The translations under genes were made by a program, and so were the position numbers. A model generated the notes under the pieces. The model saw nothing but the letters and a program-made list of their open reading frames with translations. It ran no database searches and was not told the DNA's origin. This document shows positions 53,021-61,744 of a stretch of 64,000 nt of DNA, piece by piece; positions within the stretch are counted from its first letter, which is position 1; each line of letters begins with the position of its first letter. The DNA is taken from assembly GCA_014841835.1 (NCBI GenBank), contig JACYUQ010000004.1, forward strand, positions 248,001-312,000. The letters run 5' to 3'. This DNA is from Oxalobacteraceae sp. CFBP 13730 (GTDB lineage: Bacteria > Pseudomonadota > Gammaproteobacteria > Burkholderiales > Burkholderiaceae_D).

Positions 53021-54397
53021 TTACTTCTTGATTTTCACCGGACGCTTCCAGTTCTCGATGGTGACTTGCTTCGAGCGCGAGATGGTCAGCTTGCCGGCCG
53101 GCGCATCCTTGGTCAGCGTCGTGCCGGCTGCGAGCGTCGCGCCCTTGCCGACCGTGACCGGCGCGATCAGCTGGGTGTCGCTGCCGACAAACACGTCGTC
53201 CTCGATGACGGTGCGGAACTTGTTGGCGCCATCATAGTTGCAGGTAATGACGCCGGCACCGATGTTGACGCGCGAACCGATCGTGGCGTCGCCCACGTAC
53301 GCCAGGTGATTGGCCTTGCTGTGCGCGGCGACCGTGCTGTTCTTGACCTCGACAAAGTTACCGATGTGGACATCTTCGCCAAGTGCCGTGCCCGGCCGCA
53401 GGCGGGCGTACGGACCGATCTGCGAGGCGGCGCCGATCGTGGCGTCCTCGATATGGCAGAACGGCTTGATATTGGTGCCCACGGCTACGGTGGCGTTGAC
53501 CAGCACGCAGTGCGCGCCGATACGCACGCCGTCGGCCAGCTCGACGCGGCCTTCGAACACGCAACCCACATCGATCGTGACATCGCGGCCGCAAATGAGT
53601 TCACCGCGCACATCGATGCGTGCCGGATCCATCAACGTCACGCCGCGTTCCAGTAGCGCGTGGGCAATGTTCAATTGGTGACGGCGCTCGAGCTCGGCCA
53701 ACTGCACCTTGCTGTTCACGCCCGCCACTTCCCATTCGCCGGATGGCTGGCTCGAGACGACCGGCACGCCGTCGGCCACGGCCTGGGCGACGATGTCGGT
53801 GAGGTAGTACTCGCCCTGGGCATTGGTGTTCGACAGGGCCGCCAGCCACTTCTTGAGGTGAGGGGTCGGAATCGCCATGATGCCGCTGTTGATTTCCTTG
53901 ATGGCGCGTTCGGCCTCGGTCGCATCTTTCTCTTCGACGATGCGCACAATCTTGCCGTCTTCACGCACGATGCGGCCCAGTCCGAACGGATTGGCCTGCT
54001 CGACGGTCAAAATGCCCAGCTTGTCGCTGCCTGCGGCCTCGACCAGGCGGCGCAGCGTGTCGATCGTGGTCAGGGGCACGTCGCCGTACAGCACGATCGT
54101 CGGCTGATCATCGTCCAGTTGCGGCAGCGCCTGCATGACGGCGTGACCGGTACCCAGCTGCGGCTCCTGCAGCGCGGTATCGATCATGCTGCCGGTGGAT
54201 TCTGCCACTGTTGCGACCATCTCTGGCACCGCTGCGCCTCCATGTCCATAAATCACGCATAATTTCTGCGGACTCAGGCCACGCGCGGTATCGATGACGT
54301 GGCGCAAAAGGGGCTTACCAGCCAATGGATGCAGTACTTTCGGCAAGGCAGACTGCATGCGTTTGCCCATACCGGCGGCGAGGATCACAACGTTCAT
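53021..54397 (-). CDS. glmU: Bifunctional N-acetylglucosamine-1-P uridyltransferase / glucosamine-1-P acetyltransferase GlmU
   Basis: Catalyses the last two steps to UDP-GlcNAc. The 458-residue product has the pyrophosphorylase domain ([40 protein letters not shown] [11 protein letters not shown]) and a left-handed beta-helix of hexapeptide repeats (about 250-440; [49 protein letters not shown] in parts). It acts in the same pathway as GlmS, 0.8 kb away on the same strand, with the lrp-like gene between them. A lipoprotein gene starts 26 bp upstream in the opposite direction. Confidence 0.98.
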   Translation of the reverse strand: MNVVILAAGMGKRMQSALPKVLHPLAGKPLLRHVIDTARGLSPQKLCVIYGHGGAAVPEMVATVAESTGSMIDTALQEPQLGTGHAVMQALPQLDDDQPTIVLYGDVPLTTIDTLRRLVEAAGSDKLGILTVEQANPFGLGRIVREDGKIVRIVEEKDATEAERAIKEINSGIMAIPTPHLKKWLAALSNTNAQGEYYLTDIVAQAVADGVPVVSSQPSGEWEVAGVNSKVQLAELERRHQLNIAHALLERGVTLMDPARIDVRGELICGRDVTIDVGCVFEGRVELADGVRIGAHCVLVNATVAVGTNIKPFCHIEDATIGAASQIGPYARLRPGTALGEDVHIGNFVEVKNSTVAAHSKANHLAYVGDATIGSRVNIGAGVITCNYDGANKFRTVIEDDVFVGSDTQLIAPVTVGKGATLAAGTTLTKDAPAGKLTISRSKQVTIENWKRPVKIKK

Positions 54398-54422
54398 AAG
54401 CCGTTCTCAAAAAGTTGAATAT

Positions 54423-55316
54423 ATGAAAAATTTTAGCATGCGCGATGGCGCGTTCCGACGTGCGTTCGCACTCCTGCTGCTTGCCATGACGGTCATGGCC
54501 GCCGGTTGCAGCTCGATTCGCTTCTCGTACAACCAGGGTGACACTTTACTGTACTGGTGGATGAACTCGTATGTCGACTTCGAAGGTCAACAAGCGGATG
54601 TGGCCAAGCGCGATATCAAAGCCGTATTCCAATGGCATCGCAAGACCGAATTGCGTGACTATGCTGCATTATTGGGCACGTTCAAGCGCCAGCTGGCTGG
54701 CAACCCGACCCAGGCCGACCTGCTCGGCGCCTATCGCGAGATCCGGGTACGCGCCGATCGCCTGGGCCAGCGCGCCGTGCCGGAGCTGACGACGCTCGCC
54801 ATGTCGATCACACCCGAGCAGATCACCCACATGGAGCGCAAGTTCAAGGACAAGAACGACGAATACCGCCGCAAGTTCATCGATGGCAGTGCCGACAAGC
54901 GCCAACGCGCCCGTTTCAAGAAATCGATGGAGCAGATGGAACTGTGGTTCGGAAACTTCAGCAGCGAACAGGAGGCAACCCTGCGCCGCGCGTCCGACCT
55001 GCGTCCGCTGGACAACAACCTGTGGCTGGAAGAGCGCCAGTATCGCCAGCGCCGTGTGCTGGCGGTACTGACCGAGATTCAGCAAAAGAAACTCAACCGC
55101 GAGCAAGCTGCAGCGCGCGTATCGGGCTTGATGCGGGAGATGTCCAGCCGCATGGACTCGCCGGAGCGCAAGGGTTTCTATGATGCCAGCATCGATCACA
55201 CTACCAAGTTCATCCTGACGGCGATCCGGATCGCGACGCCCCAGCAGAAAGCCCATGCGCAGGAGCGCATCCAGGGCTGGATCGGTGATCTCGACGCGCT
55301 GGCTGCAGGTAAATAA
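54423..55316 (+). CDS. DUF6279 family lipoprotein
   Basis: Lipoprotein of 297 residues. The signal peptide ends in VMAAGC (lipobox; Cys29), followed by SSIRFSYNQGDTLLYWWMNSYVDF, the DUF6279 start, then a long, mostly helical, Lys/Arg/Glu-rich body with helical repeats around MERKFKDKNDEYRRKF. I start at 54423, since a longer frame upstream overlaps the glmU start region. It is likely anchored in the outer membrane facing the periplasm. Function is unknown; the gene is widespread beside core genes in Proteobacteria. Confidence 0.85.
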   Translation: MKNFSMRDGAFRRAFALLLLAMTVMAAGCSSIRFSYNQGDTLLYWWMNSYVDFEGQQADVAKRDIKAVFQWHRKTELRDYAALLGTFKRQLAGNPTQADLLGAYREIRVRADRLGQRAVPELTTLAMSITPEQITHMERKFKDKNDEYRRKFIDGSADKRQRARFKKSMEQMELWFGNFSSEQEATLRRASDLRPLDNNLWLEERQYRQRRVLAVLTEIQQKKLNREQAAARVSGLMREMSSRMDSPERKGFYDASIDHTTKFILTAIRIATPQQKAHAQERIQGWIGDLDALAAGK

Positions 55317-55382
55317 GCACGCAAAAAAGCACCTGAAGGGCGGCACGCAATCGCATGTAAACCCCATGCTATAGTGCCGCCC

Positions 55383-56039
55383 ATGCACAGAAAGTCCATC
55401 AACTCCAAGCCTGCCGGCCTCAAGCCGCACGGCGCGCCGCGCATGGCGCAGCACCAGGTCCGCATCATCGGCGGCGCCTTCAAACGAACCCTTCTCCCCG
55501 TCGTCGACGCCCTTGGCCTGCGGCCCACGCCGGACCGCGTCCGCGAGACCGTCTTCAACTGGATCAATCACCAGCTCGGCAATGACTGGGATGCTGCTAG
55601 CGTGCTCGACCTGTACGCCGGTTCCGGAGCGCTGGGCTTCGAAGCGGCCAGCCGCGGTGCGGCGTCGGTGCTGATGGTCGACAACCACAGCCCGGCAGTA
55701 CGCCAGCTGGAAGCAAACCGCGACAAGCTCAAGGCGACCAACGTCACCATCCTGCGTGCCGACGCCCTGACGCTCGTACGTGACCTGGCCAGCCGTGGCC
55801 AGCGCTTCGACGTGATCTTTCTCGATCCGCCGTACCAGCAAGACTTGCTGGCCAAGACCTTGCCGTTGTGCGCGGCGCTGCTGAACGAGGGCGGCATGGT
55901 GTATGCGGAAGCCGAAGCGCCGCTGCTGGCCGACGGTGAAGACGTGCCCGACTGGCTGGCAGGCTGGGAGGCAGTACGTGCCGACAAGGCCGGCATGGTC
56001 TACTATCATCTGCTCAAGCTGCAAGAAAAGCAGGCATGA
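55383..56039 (+). CDS. rsmD: 16S rRNA (guanine966-N2)-methyltransferase RsmD
   Basis: SAM-dependent enzyme that methylates G966 of 16S rRNA in the 30S subunit. The 218-residue product shows VRIIGGAFKRTLLPV, LRPTPDRVRETVFNWI, the SAM motif LDLYAGSGALGFEAASRGA and the catalytic FLDPPY. The ATG at 55383 is preferred to a GTG 9 bp upstream. Upstream is the DUF6279 lipoprotein gene; downstream are coaD and a ferredoxin, a common Burkholderiales order. Confidence 0.95.
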   Translation: MHRKSINSKPAGLKPHGAPRMAQHQVRIIGGAFKRTLLPVVDALGLRPTPDRVRETVFNWINHQLGNDWDAASVLDLYAGSGALGFEAASRGAASVLMVDNHSPAVRQLEANRDKLKATNVTILRADALTLVRDLASRGQRFDVIFLDPPYQQDLLAKTLPLCAALLNEGGMVYAEAEAPLLADGEDVPDWLAGWEAVRADKAGMVYYHLLKLQEKQA

Positions 56040-56123
56040 GTTGTTGAAAGGCTGTGGAAACTGCACAGCCATTGGGCAAACCGCGCCCCAAGCTGGGGCG
56101 AATGCCGGGTATTTAAGGCATAA

Positions 56124-56940
<817 letters not shown>

Positions 56941-57482
56941 TCGCCTCTCTTGCCGACGCCTCCCTGTCGGCTTGCTTTTCCCTCACTGCATCGCTTCACC
57001 GCCAGCTGGCTTGACACGCTGGCGGCGTTCGTTCGCGTCCTGACGCCGCCTTGCATCCCGTCTACCTTCTCACGTTCTACATGGTTAGTGTTACTTGCTA
57101 CTTTCAGTAGTAAATTTAACGACGTCATTTTTACTGCTTATGGTTATCATATTAATAGTAATAAATGTGAACTTCTTTTAAAATACGGTATAAGATGATT
57201 AAGTTCGCCTTTAATGATCAACTAATTCTATTTTTATCTAATTTATGGCTAATACCAAGATACTTATATATTTCTTCAAGTTCGTCTAAAAAAGGTCTTA
57301 ATCTGCCTATTTAAATGCTTTATGGGTCTAAAATCAATATTTAAGCAGTATGCTACTTCAGATAAATGTAATTCTATGTGAACTTCGTTAAATACATCCT
57401 CCGAGAAAATCCAGTTGACATCAAGTCACCATCAAAGCCAAGAGAGTTGGGCGTGCTTTGCTGGAATACCAAGCAACAGACG
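56941..57482. other. Gene-free region with a strongly AT-rich core (57070-57420)
   Basis: No gene can be supported. Base composition drops abruptly from GC-rich to mostly A/T at about 57070 and returns at about 57420. A minus-strand open stretch of about 28 codons (ending FLDELEEIYKYLGISHKLDKNRIS near 57220) looks protein-like and A/T-biased, perhaps the relic of an acquired gene. No tRNA or terminator was found within the AT-rich part. Confidence 0.6.
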
Positions 57483-57518
57483 AAAAAAAACGCGGCTACC
57501 GTGTCCGGTGCCGCGTTT
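57483..57518 (-). terminator. Rho-independent terminator after the small membrane protein gene
   Basis: On the minus strand the arms AAACGCGGCACC and GGTAGCCGCGTTT pair with one bulge and are followed by a run of T residues. This supports the reality of the upstream small gene. Confidence 0.85.
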
Positions 57519-57554
57519 CAGCGAGGGGAAGAGCAGATCAGTGAGGGCGCATCA

Positions 57555-57752
57555 TCAAACTGATGTCGACGGCCGAGCCGACTTGCTGCGACGTGGGCGC
57601 ACCGTCAAGTACAGCGCGCGGCCGATGCCGACCAGCAGCGGTCGGAAAAACAGGGCGATCCCGCCGAACAGGGCGAGATATACGGTCATGCTGAACAACA
57701 GGCTGTAGGGCACTGCGCTGGCGGCTTGAACTAGGGTGGCGGTGGAAGACAT
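57555..57752 (-). CDS. Small single-pass or two-pass membrane protein
   Basis: Protein of 65 residues, not recognised. Residues about 12-35 (VPYSLLFSMTVYLALFGGIALFF) and 36-50 are hydrophobic; the C-terminus is basic (RPRRSKSARPSTSV). It has its own terminator and is divergent from the LysR gene at 57891. Size and topology resemble small inner-membrane proteins; no function can be given. Confidence 0.62.
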   Translation of the reverse strand: MSSTATLVQAASAVPYSLLFSMTVYLALFGGIALFFRPLLVGIGRALYLTVRPRRSKSARPSTSV

Positions 57753-57890
57753 GATGTACTCGTTCTATGATTGTGGATAACTCTAGTGCATTGCAACATA
57801 TAAATCTAATTCCCATCGCTGATGGCACTTATACTGTTTGTGAATGAGTTGAGGTACACTTGTATTCACGACAGTTTTATCCCGAATCCC

Positions 57891-58844
57891 ATGAGCTTTC
57901 TGACGCTAGACCTGAATTTGCTGCGCGTATTCGATGCCGTCATGACCGAACAGAACCTGACGCGCGCCGCCGGCCATCTGGCCATGACCCAGCCTGCAGT
58001 CTCGAATGCCATCAAGCGATTGCGCGAAAGCCTGGGGGATGAACTCCTGATCCGCACCGCCTACGGTGTCAAGCCAACGCCGCGCGCCGAAGCATTGTGG
58101 CCTGCCGTACGCCAGGCGCTGGCAGCGCTCGAAGCCGCCGTGATGCCGGAAACGTTCGACGTCTCCAAGGCGCAGGCCACGTTCCGGATGGCGATGGCCG
58201 ATGCCACCGCCGCCCTGTGGCTGCCGTCGCTGATGCGATCAATTGAAGGCGAGGCGCCGGGCGTGAACATCCGCATGGTGCCGCTGACCACGCGCGAGCC
58301 AAGGCCGATGCTGCTGCGTGGCGATATCGACCTGGCGGTGGGTTTCTTCCCCGGGGTGGCAGCGCAGTTGTCGTACGAAACCGGTTCGCCGATCCGCCAC
58401 GAACGGCTGTATTCGGGCGTCTACGTGTGCGTGATGCGCAAGGATCACCCGCTGGCCAAGGAAAAGCTCGATCTCGACACGTATTGCAAGGCGAATCACC
58501 TGCTGGTGAGCTTCTCGGGCCGCGCCCACGGTCTGGTGGACGAAGCGCTGGGTCAGATGGGCCGCGAACGGCGCATCCTGCTGACGGTGAATCAGTTCTT
58601 CACGGCTGGCCGGGTGGTGGCCAATTCGGACCTGATCACCGTGTTGCCGAAGCACTTGCTGGTATCGACCGGCATGGCGGATGTCCTGATCTGGAAAGAG
58701 CTGCCGTTGCAGTTGCCAGCTGTTCACCTGGACATGTTGTGGCACGAACGCGATGGTCGCAGTCCGGCGCACCGCTGGCTGCGCAAGAACCTCGAAGGCA
58801 TGGCCGAAAGCGCTTCCAAGGGCGGCGTGCGCAAGGTCGTCTGA
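57891..58844 (+). CDS. LysR-family transcriptional regulator
   Basis: Regulator of 317 residues. MSFLTLDLNLLRVFDAVMTEQNLTRAAGHLAMTQPAVSNAIKRLRESLGDELLIRTAYGVKPT (in parts) is the winged helix of the NodD/LinR-like LysR group, followed by the effector-binding domain. The start at 57891 matches the family; the upstream open frame is not conserved in style. It is divergent from the small membrane protein gene (138-bp gap), a candidate target. Confidence 0.9.
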   Translation: MSFLTLDLNLLRVFDAVMTEQNLTRAAGHLAMTQPAVSNAIKRLRESLGDELLIRTAYGVKPTPRAEALWPAVRQALAALEAAVMPETFDVSKAQATFRMAMADATAALWLPSLMRSIEGEAPGVNIRMVPLTTREPRPMLLRGDIDLAVGFFPGVAAQLSYETGSPIRHERLYSGVYVCVMRKDHPLAKEKLDLDTYCKANHLLVSFSGRAHGLVDEALGQMGRERRILLTVNQFFTAGRVVANSDLITVLPKHLLVSTGMADVLIWKELPLQLPAVHLDMLWHERDGRSPAHRWLRKNLEGMAESASKGGVRKVV

Positions 58845-59064
58845 TAAATTGTCACCGGGAATGGCGCAACCGCACCTTCCCGTTTTACCTGCACGCTGAC
58901 CTCCTTGCTTGGTGGCTCTGCCTACCATGCAATTCCCCAATCCATTTTGCGCGAGATCCGTCACCGGGTTTGCGCTAGGTCGTCCTGCACGATTCTTCAC
59001 GTTCCAGAATGGTCATGCGCAGTGCATACCGCATTCGCGCATCCATGAAGATAGGGAGATGACA

Positions 59065-61074
59065 ATGCGCCATTTATCGACGGGCCACTACGGGGTGTTT
59101 GCGATCGCTGTGCTACTCATGCTTGCGCTATCCGGCAGTGCCGATGCGGCTACCGAGGATGGCGTCACTGAGACCGGGCGCAGTGGTAGCGACCTCTACG
59201 GCATCGTCAATCTCGCGCCACCAACGAGCTACATCGGTTTTGTCAATGCACGTGACCAGGCGGCATTCGAGTACCTGGGGCCGGGCGATCGCACACAGGT
59301 GGCGTTCTTCAATGGCGATCGCATTGTCGATATCAGTCCTCCAGGCAATGAGCGTACGTTTGTCGGCGGCCTGAACGAACAAGGCGAGGTGATTTTCAAT
59401 GCACGCTTCCTTGACGCGCAAAGTCCCGGCGGCCTGCGCTACCAGCCATTGCGCTGGTCGGCCGCGCGGGGCCGGGTCGTGCTACCGTCGCTCAATGCGC
59501 GCGAATACGCCTCCCTGGATGCAATCAATGAACATGGCCAGATCGCGGGCCTGTCTGCCACGTCCAGCGACAACAGCAGCGTGCGTGCAGTGCGCTGGAC
59601 GTCGGCAAATCGGCTGTCATCACTGCCCGGCGTCACCGGCTTCGTTCCGGGCGCCGCCTACGGCATCAACGATCTCGATGCCGTCGTCGGCTCGGGCAGC
59701 GCTGTCAATGGCGGCACGACCACGCTGGTCTGGAACGCTGACGGCCGTCCCACGAATCTGGGAACGTTCGGCGCACGCAGTGCGTTCGGTATCCGTATCA
59801 ATAACCAGGGCGACATTCTCGGTTGGCGCATCGTCGACGCTGCAACCCGGGGCTTCTTCCTGTCGAGCCCTGGAAAACCCGCAGTCAGCATCAATGCCGC
59901 CTATCCCACGACGCTCAATCAAGCGGGTGAGGTCATCGGCGCCGTGCGGGGCCCGACCACGAGCGAGTTTCGCGCTTTCCGTTATTCGCGTGCACGCGGC
60001 TTTCTCAATCTGCACCCGGCAGGGATGTTCACGTCCGAGGCCAATGCACTGAACGATGATGGCGTAAGCGTCGGCCTGGTCCGCTCCAGCATGCTCGACG
60101 AAGGCCGCGCGTATCGCTGGTCGCGCACGGGCGTGGCAACCGATCTCAATCTGCGCCTGCACAACGCGCCACCAGGGCTGGTGGTGACCGAAGGGCTTGG
60201 TATTGCGGCCAACGGCGACATCCTGGCCCAGTCGAACGCTGGCCTGTTGTTCCTGCGCCGCAATGGCGGCAGCACCGATGCGCCGGTGCTGGGTCCGATA
60301 CAAATCCCGCCGCCGCGCGAGAACGAACTTGCCAGGCTCACGCTGTCATTTCGCGACTGTAATGCCAGCGATACCCACACCGCCACCATCGACTGGGGCG
60401 ATGGCGGCGGGCCGCTGCCGGCGGTCGTGCGCGAGCGCAATGGCGCAGGCACCGTGCAGGCTGAGCACACGTACGGTGTTGCCGGGGATTACCGCGTGAC
60501 CGTAATCGTCACCGATTCGGGGCGCCGGCGTACGACGATGTCGGCATTGGTCCGGGTCGGCTTTACCAACGGCGCGCAACTGGTGGGCGAAGGGATGCTG
60601 CAATCGGGCGTGGCGCCCGGCAGTGGTGTCAATTCGCCTGCCACCAGAACATTGTTCCGGCTGGCAGCGCCACTCACGCTCAAGACAGGGGGTGGTACGC
60701 CGTTCGTGTTTCGTCTGCTGGGCAGCACGTCGTTCAAAGGTACAACCCTTGATCGGATCGCGCTCGATGGCGACCGGGTCCGGCTGGAAGGCACCGGGCA
60801 ACTGGACAGTCGCCCGGGCTACCGCTTCGTGATCGATGCCGTGGCGGGTGAGGGCGCCGCGTCGGCCAGCGCCAGCAGGATGGCGGTGCGCATCGACGAA
60901 GCGGCTGCGGTGGGCGCGATGCATACAGCAACGTTCGAAGCCGGCCGTGGTACCGATACGCCGCAAGATCTGACTCAGGCTACCAGTCAGGACACGCAGG
61001 CGCCGCCGGCCAACCTACTGTACCGCGGCGCGCTACGCCTGACCGGCCAGGTGCGCAAGACCGGGCAGCCGTGA
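59065..61074 (+). CDS. Secreted HAF-repeat / PKD-domain protein
   Basis: Exported 669-residue protein. The ATG at 59065 is supported by GGGAG 6 bp upstream and yields a signal peptide (ending SADA at about 31). The body has repeated INEHGQIAG, INDLDAVVGSG, INNQGDILGW, LNQAGEVIGAV, LNDDGVSVGLV units, each with a preceding aromatic strand: the HAF-repeat pattern of extracellular propeller-like proteins. At about 435-510 a PKD-type domain contains HTATIDWGDGGG and AEHTYGVAGDYRVTVIVTD. No C-terminal sorting signal is seen. Probably a surface or secreted protein; the role is unknown. Confidence 0.8.
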   Translation: MRHLSTGHYGVFAIAVLLMLALSGSADAATEDGVTETGRSGSDLYGIVNLAPPTSYIGFVNARDQAAFEYLGPGDRTQVAFFNGDRIVDISPPGNERTFVGGLNEQGEVIFNARFLDAQSPGGLRYQPLRWSAARGRVVLPSLNAREYASLDAINEHGQIAGLSATSSDNSSVRAVRWTSANRLSSLPGVTGFVPGAAYGINDLDAVVGSGSAVNGGTTTLVWNADGRPTNLGTFGARSAFGIRINNQGDILGWRIVDAATRGFFLSSPGKPAVSINAAYPTTLNQAGEVIGAVRGPTTSEFRAFRYSRARGFLNLHPAGMFTSEANALNDDGVSVGLVRSSMLDEGRAYRWSRTGVATDLNLRLHNAPPGLVVTEGLGIAANGDILAQSNAGLLFLRRNGGSTDAPVLGPIQIPPPRENELARLTLSFRDCNASDTHTATIDWGDGGGPLPAVVRERNGAGTVQAEHTYGVAGDYRVTVIVTDSGRRRTTMSALVRVGFTNGAQLVGEGMLQSGVAPGSGVNSPATRTLFRLAAPLTLKTGGGTPFVFRLLGSTSFKGTTLDRIALDGDRVRLEGTGQLDSRPGYRFVIDAVAGEGAASASASRMAVRIDEAAAVGAMHTATFEAGRGTDTPQDLTQATSQDTQAPPANLLYRGALRLTGQVRKTGQP

Positions 61075-61075
61075 T

Positions 61076-61531
61076 TCAGCGAATCGGCAGCTTGGTGGAA
61101 TTTTTCACTTCTTCCATCACCGCATAGGTGTGCGTCTCGCGCACACCTTTCTGCAGCAGCGTCTTGCCGAGAAATTCGCGGTAGGCCGCCATGTCTTTCA
61201 CGCGCGCCTTGACCAGGTAGTCAAAGCCGCCGGCCACCATATGGCATTCGAGCACTTCGGGAATCATCTGCACGCTCTGCTTGAAGGCATCGAACACTTC
61301 AGGCGTGGTGCGGTCGAGCACGACTTCGATGAACACCAGCAGCGACACGTCCAGCAACTGGGGGTTGAGCTGGGCGGTGTAGCCCATGATGTAACCCGAT
61401 TCGTGCAGCTTGCGCACACGTTCGAGACAGGCAGCCGGCGACAAGTTGACGCGCGCCGCCAGTTCGACGTTGCTGATGCGGCCGTCGTTCTGCAATTCGG
61501 CCAGAATCTTTTTGCTAATCTTGTCCAGCAT
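61076..61531 (-). CDS. Lrp-type regulator divergent from putA (PutR/Lrp-like)
   Basis: Regulator of 151 residues, closely similar in layout to enterobacterial Lrp: ILAELQNDGRISNVELAARVNLSPAACLERVRKLHESGYI (helix-turn-helix), GYTAQLNPQLLDVSLLVFIEV, ECHMVAGGFDYLVKARVKDMAAYREFLG and VMEEVKNSTKLPI. Start at 61531 (MLDKISKK) with AGGAG upstream; the longer frame is not conserved. Divergent placement 213 bp from putA fits the PutR type of proline-responsive activator. That link is inferred. Confidence 0.9.
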   Translation of the reverse strand: MLDKISKKILAELQNDGRISNVELAARVNLSPAACLERVRKLHESGYIMGYTAQLNPQLLDVSLLVFIEVVLDRTTPEVFDAFKQSVQMIPEVLECHMVAGGFDYLVKARVKDMAAYREFLGKTLLQKGVRETHTYAVMEEVKNSTKLPIR

Positions 61532-61744
61532 GCTACATCTCCTTGTAAATTTTATTTGGTCAGATTGTCGCATCAAAAACTATCTATTGCCAGTATCGGT
61601 TAAATCCAGAATAAATCCAGAAGAAATCCTTCTACAATCGAATCATTTCCACCAAGTTCCAATCTGCGCCGGCTGTTGCCAACAGCACGGCGCTTTTGCT
61701 GTACGGTGGCCCTCGTTGTGTATTTTTCTTTTGACTAGATAGCC
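61532..61744. promoter_or_regulatory. Divergent lrp-like/putA promoter region
   Basis: An AT-rich 213-bp gap, notably 61545-61650, between the regulator and putA. It contains the near-repeats TAAATCCAGAATAAATCCAG (61601-61620). This is the expected site of Lrp-type operators; single promoter hexamers cannot be assigned. Confidence 0.5.
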
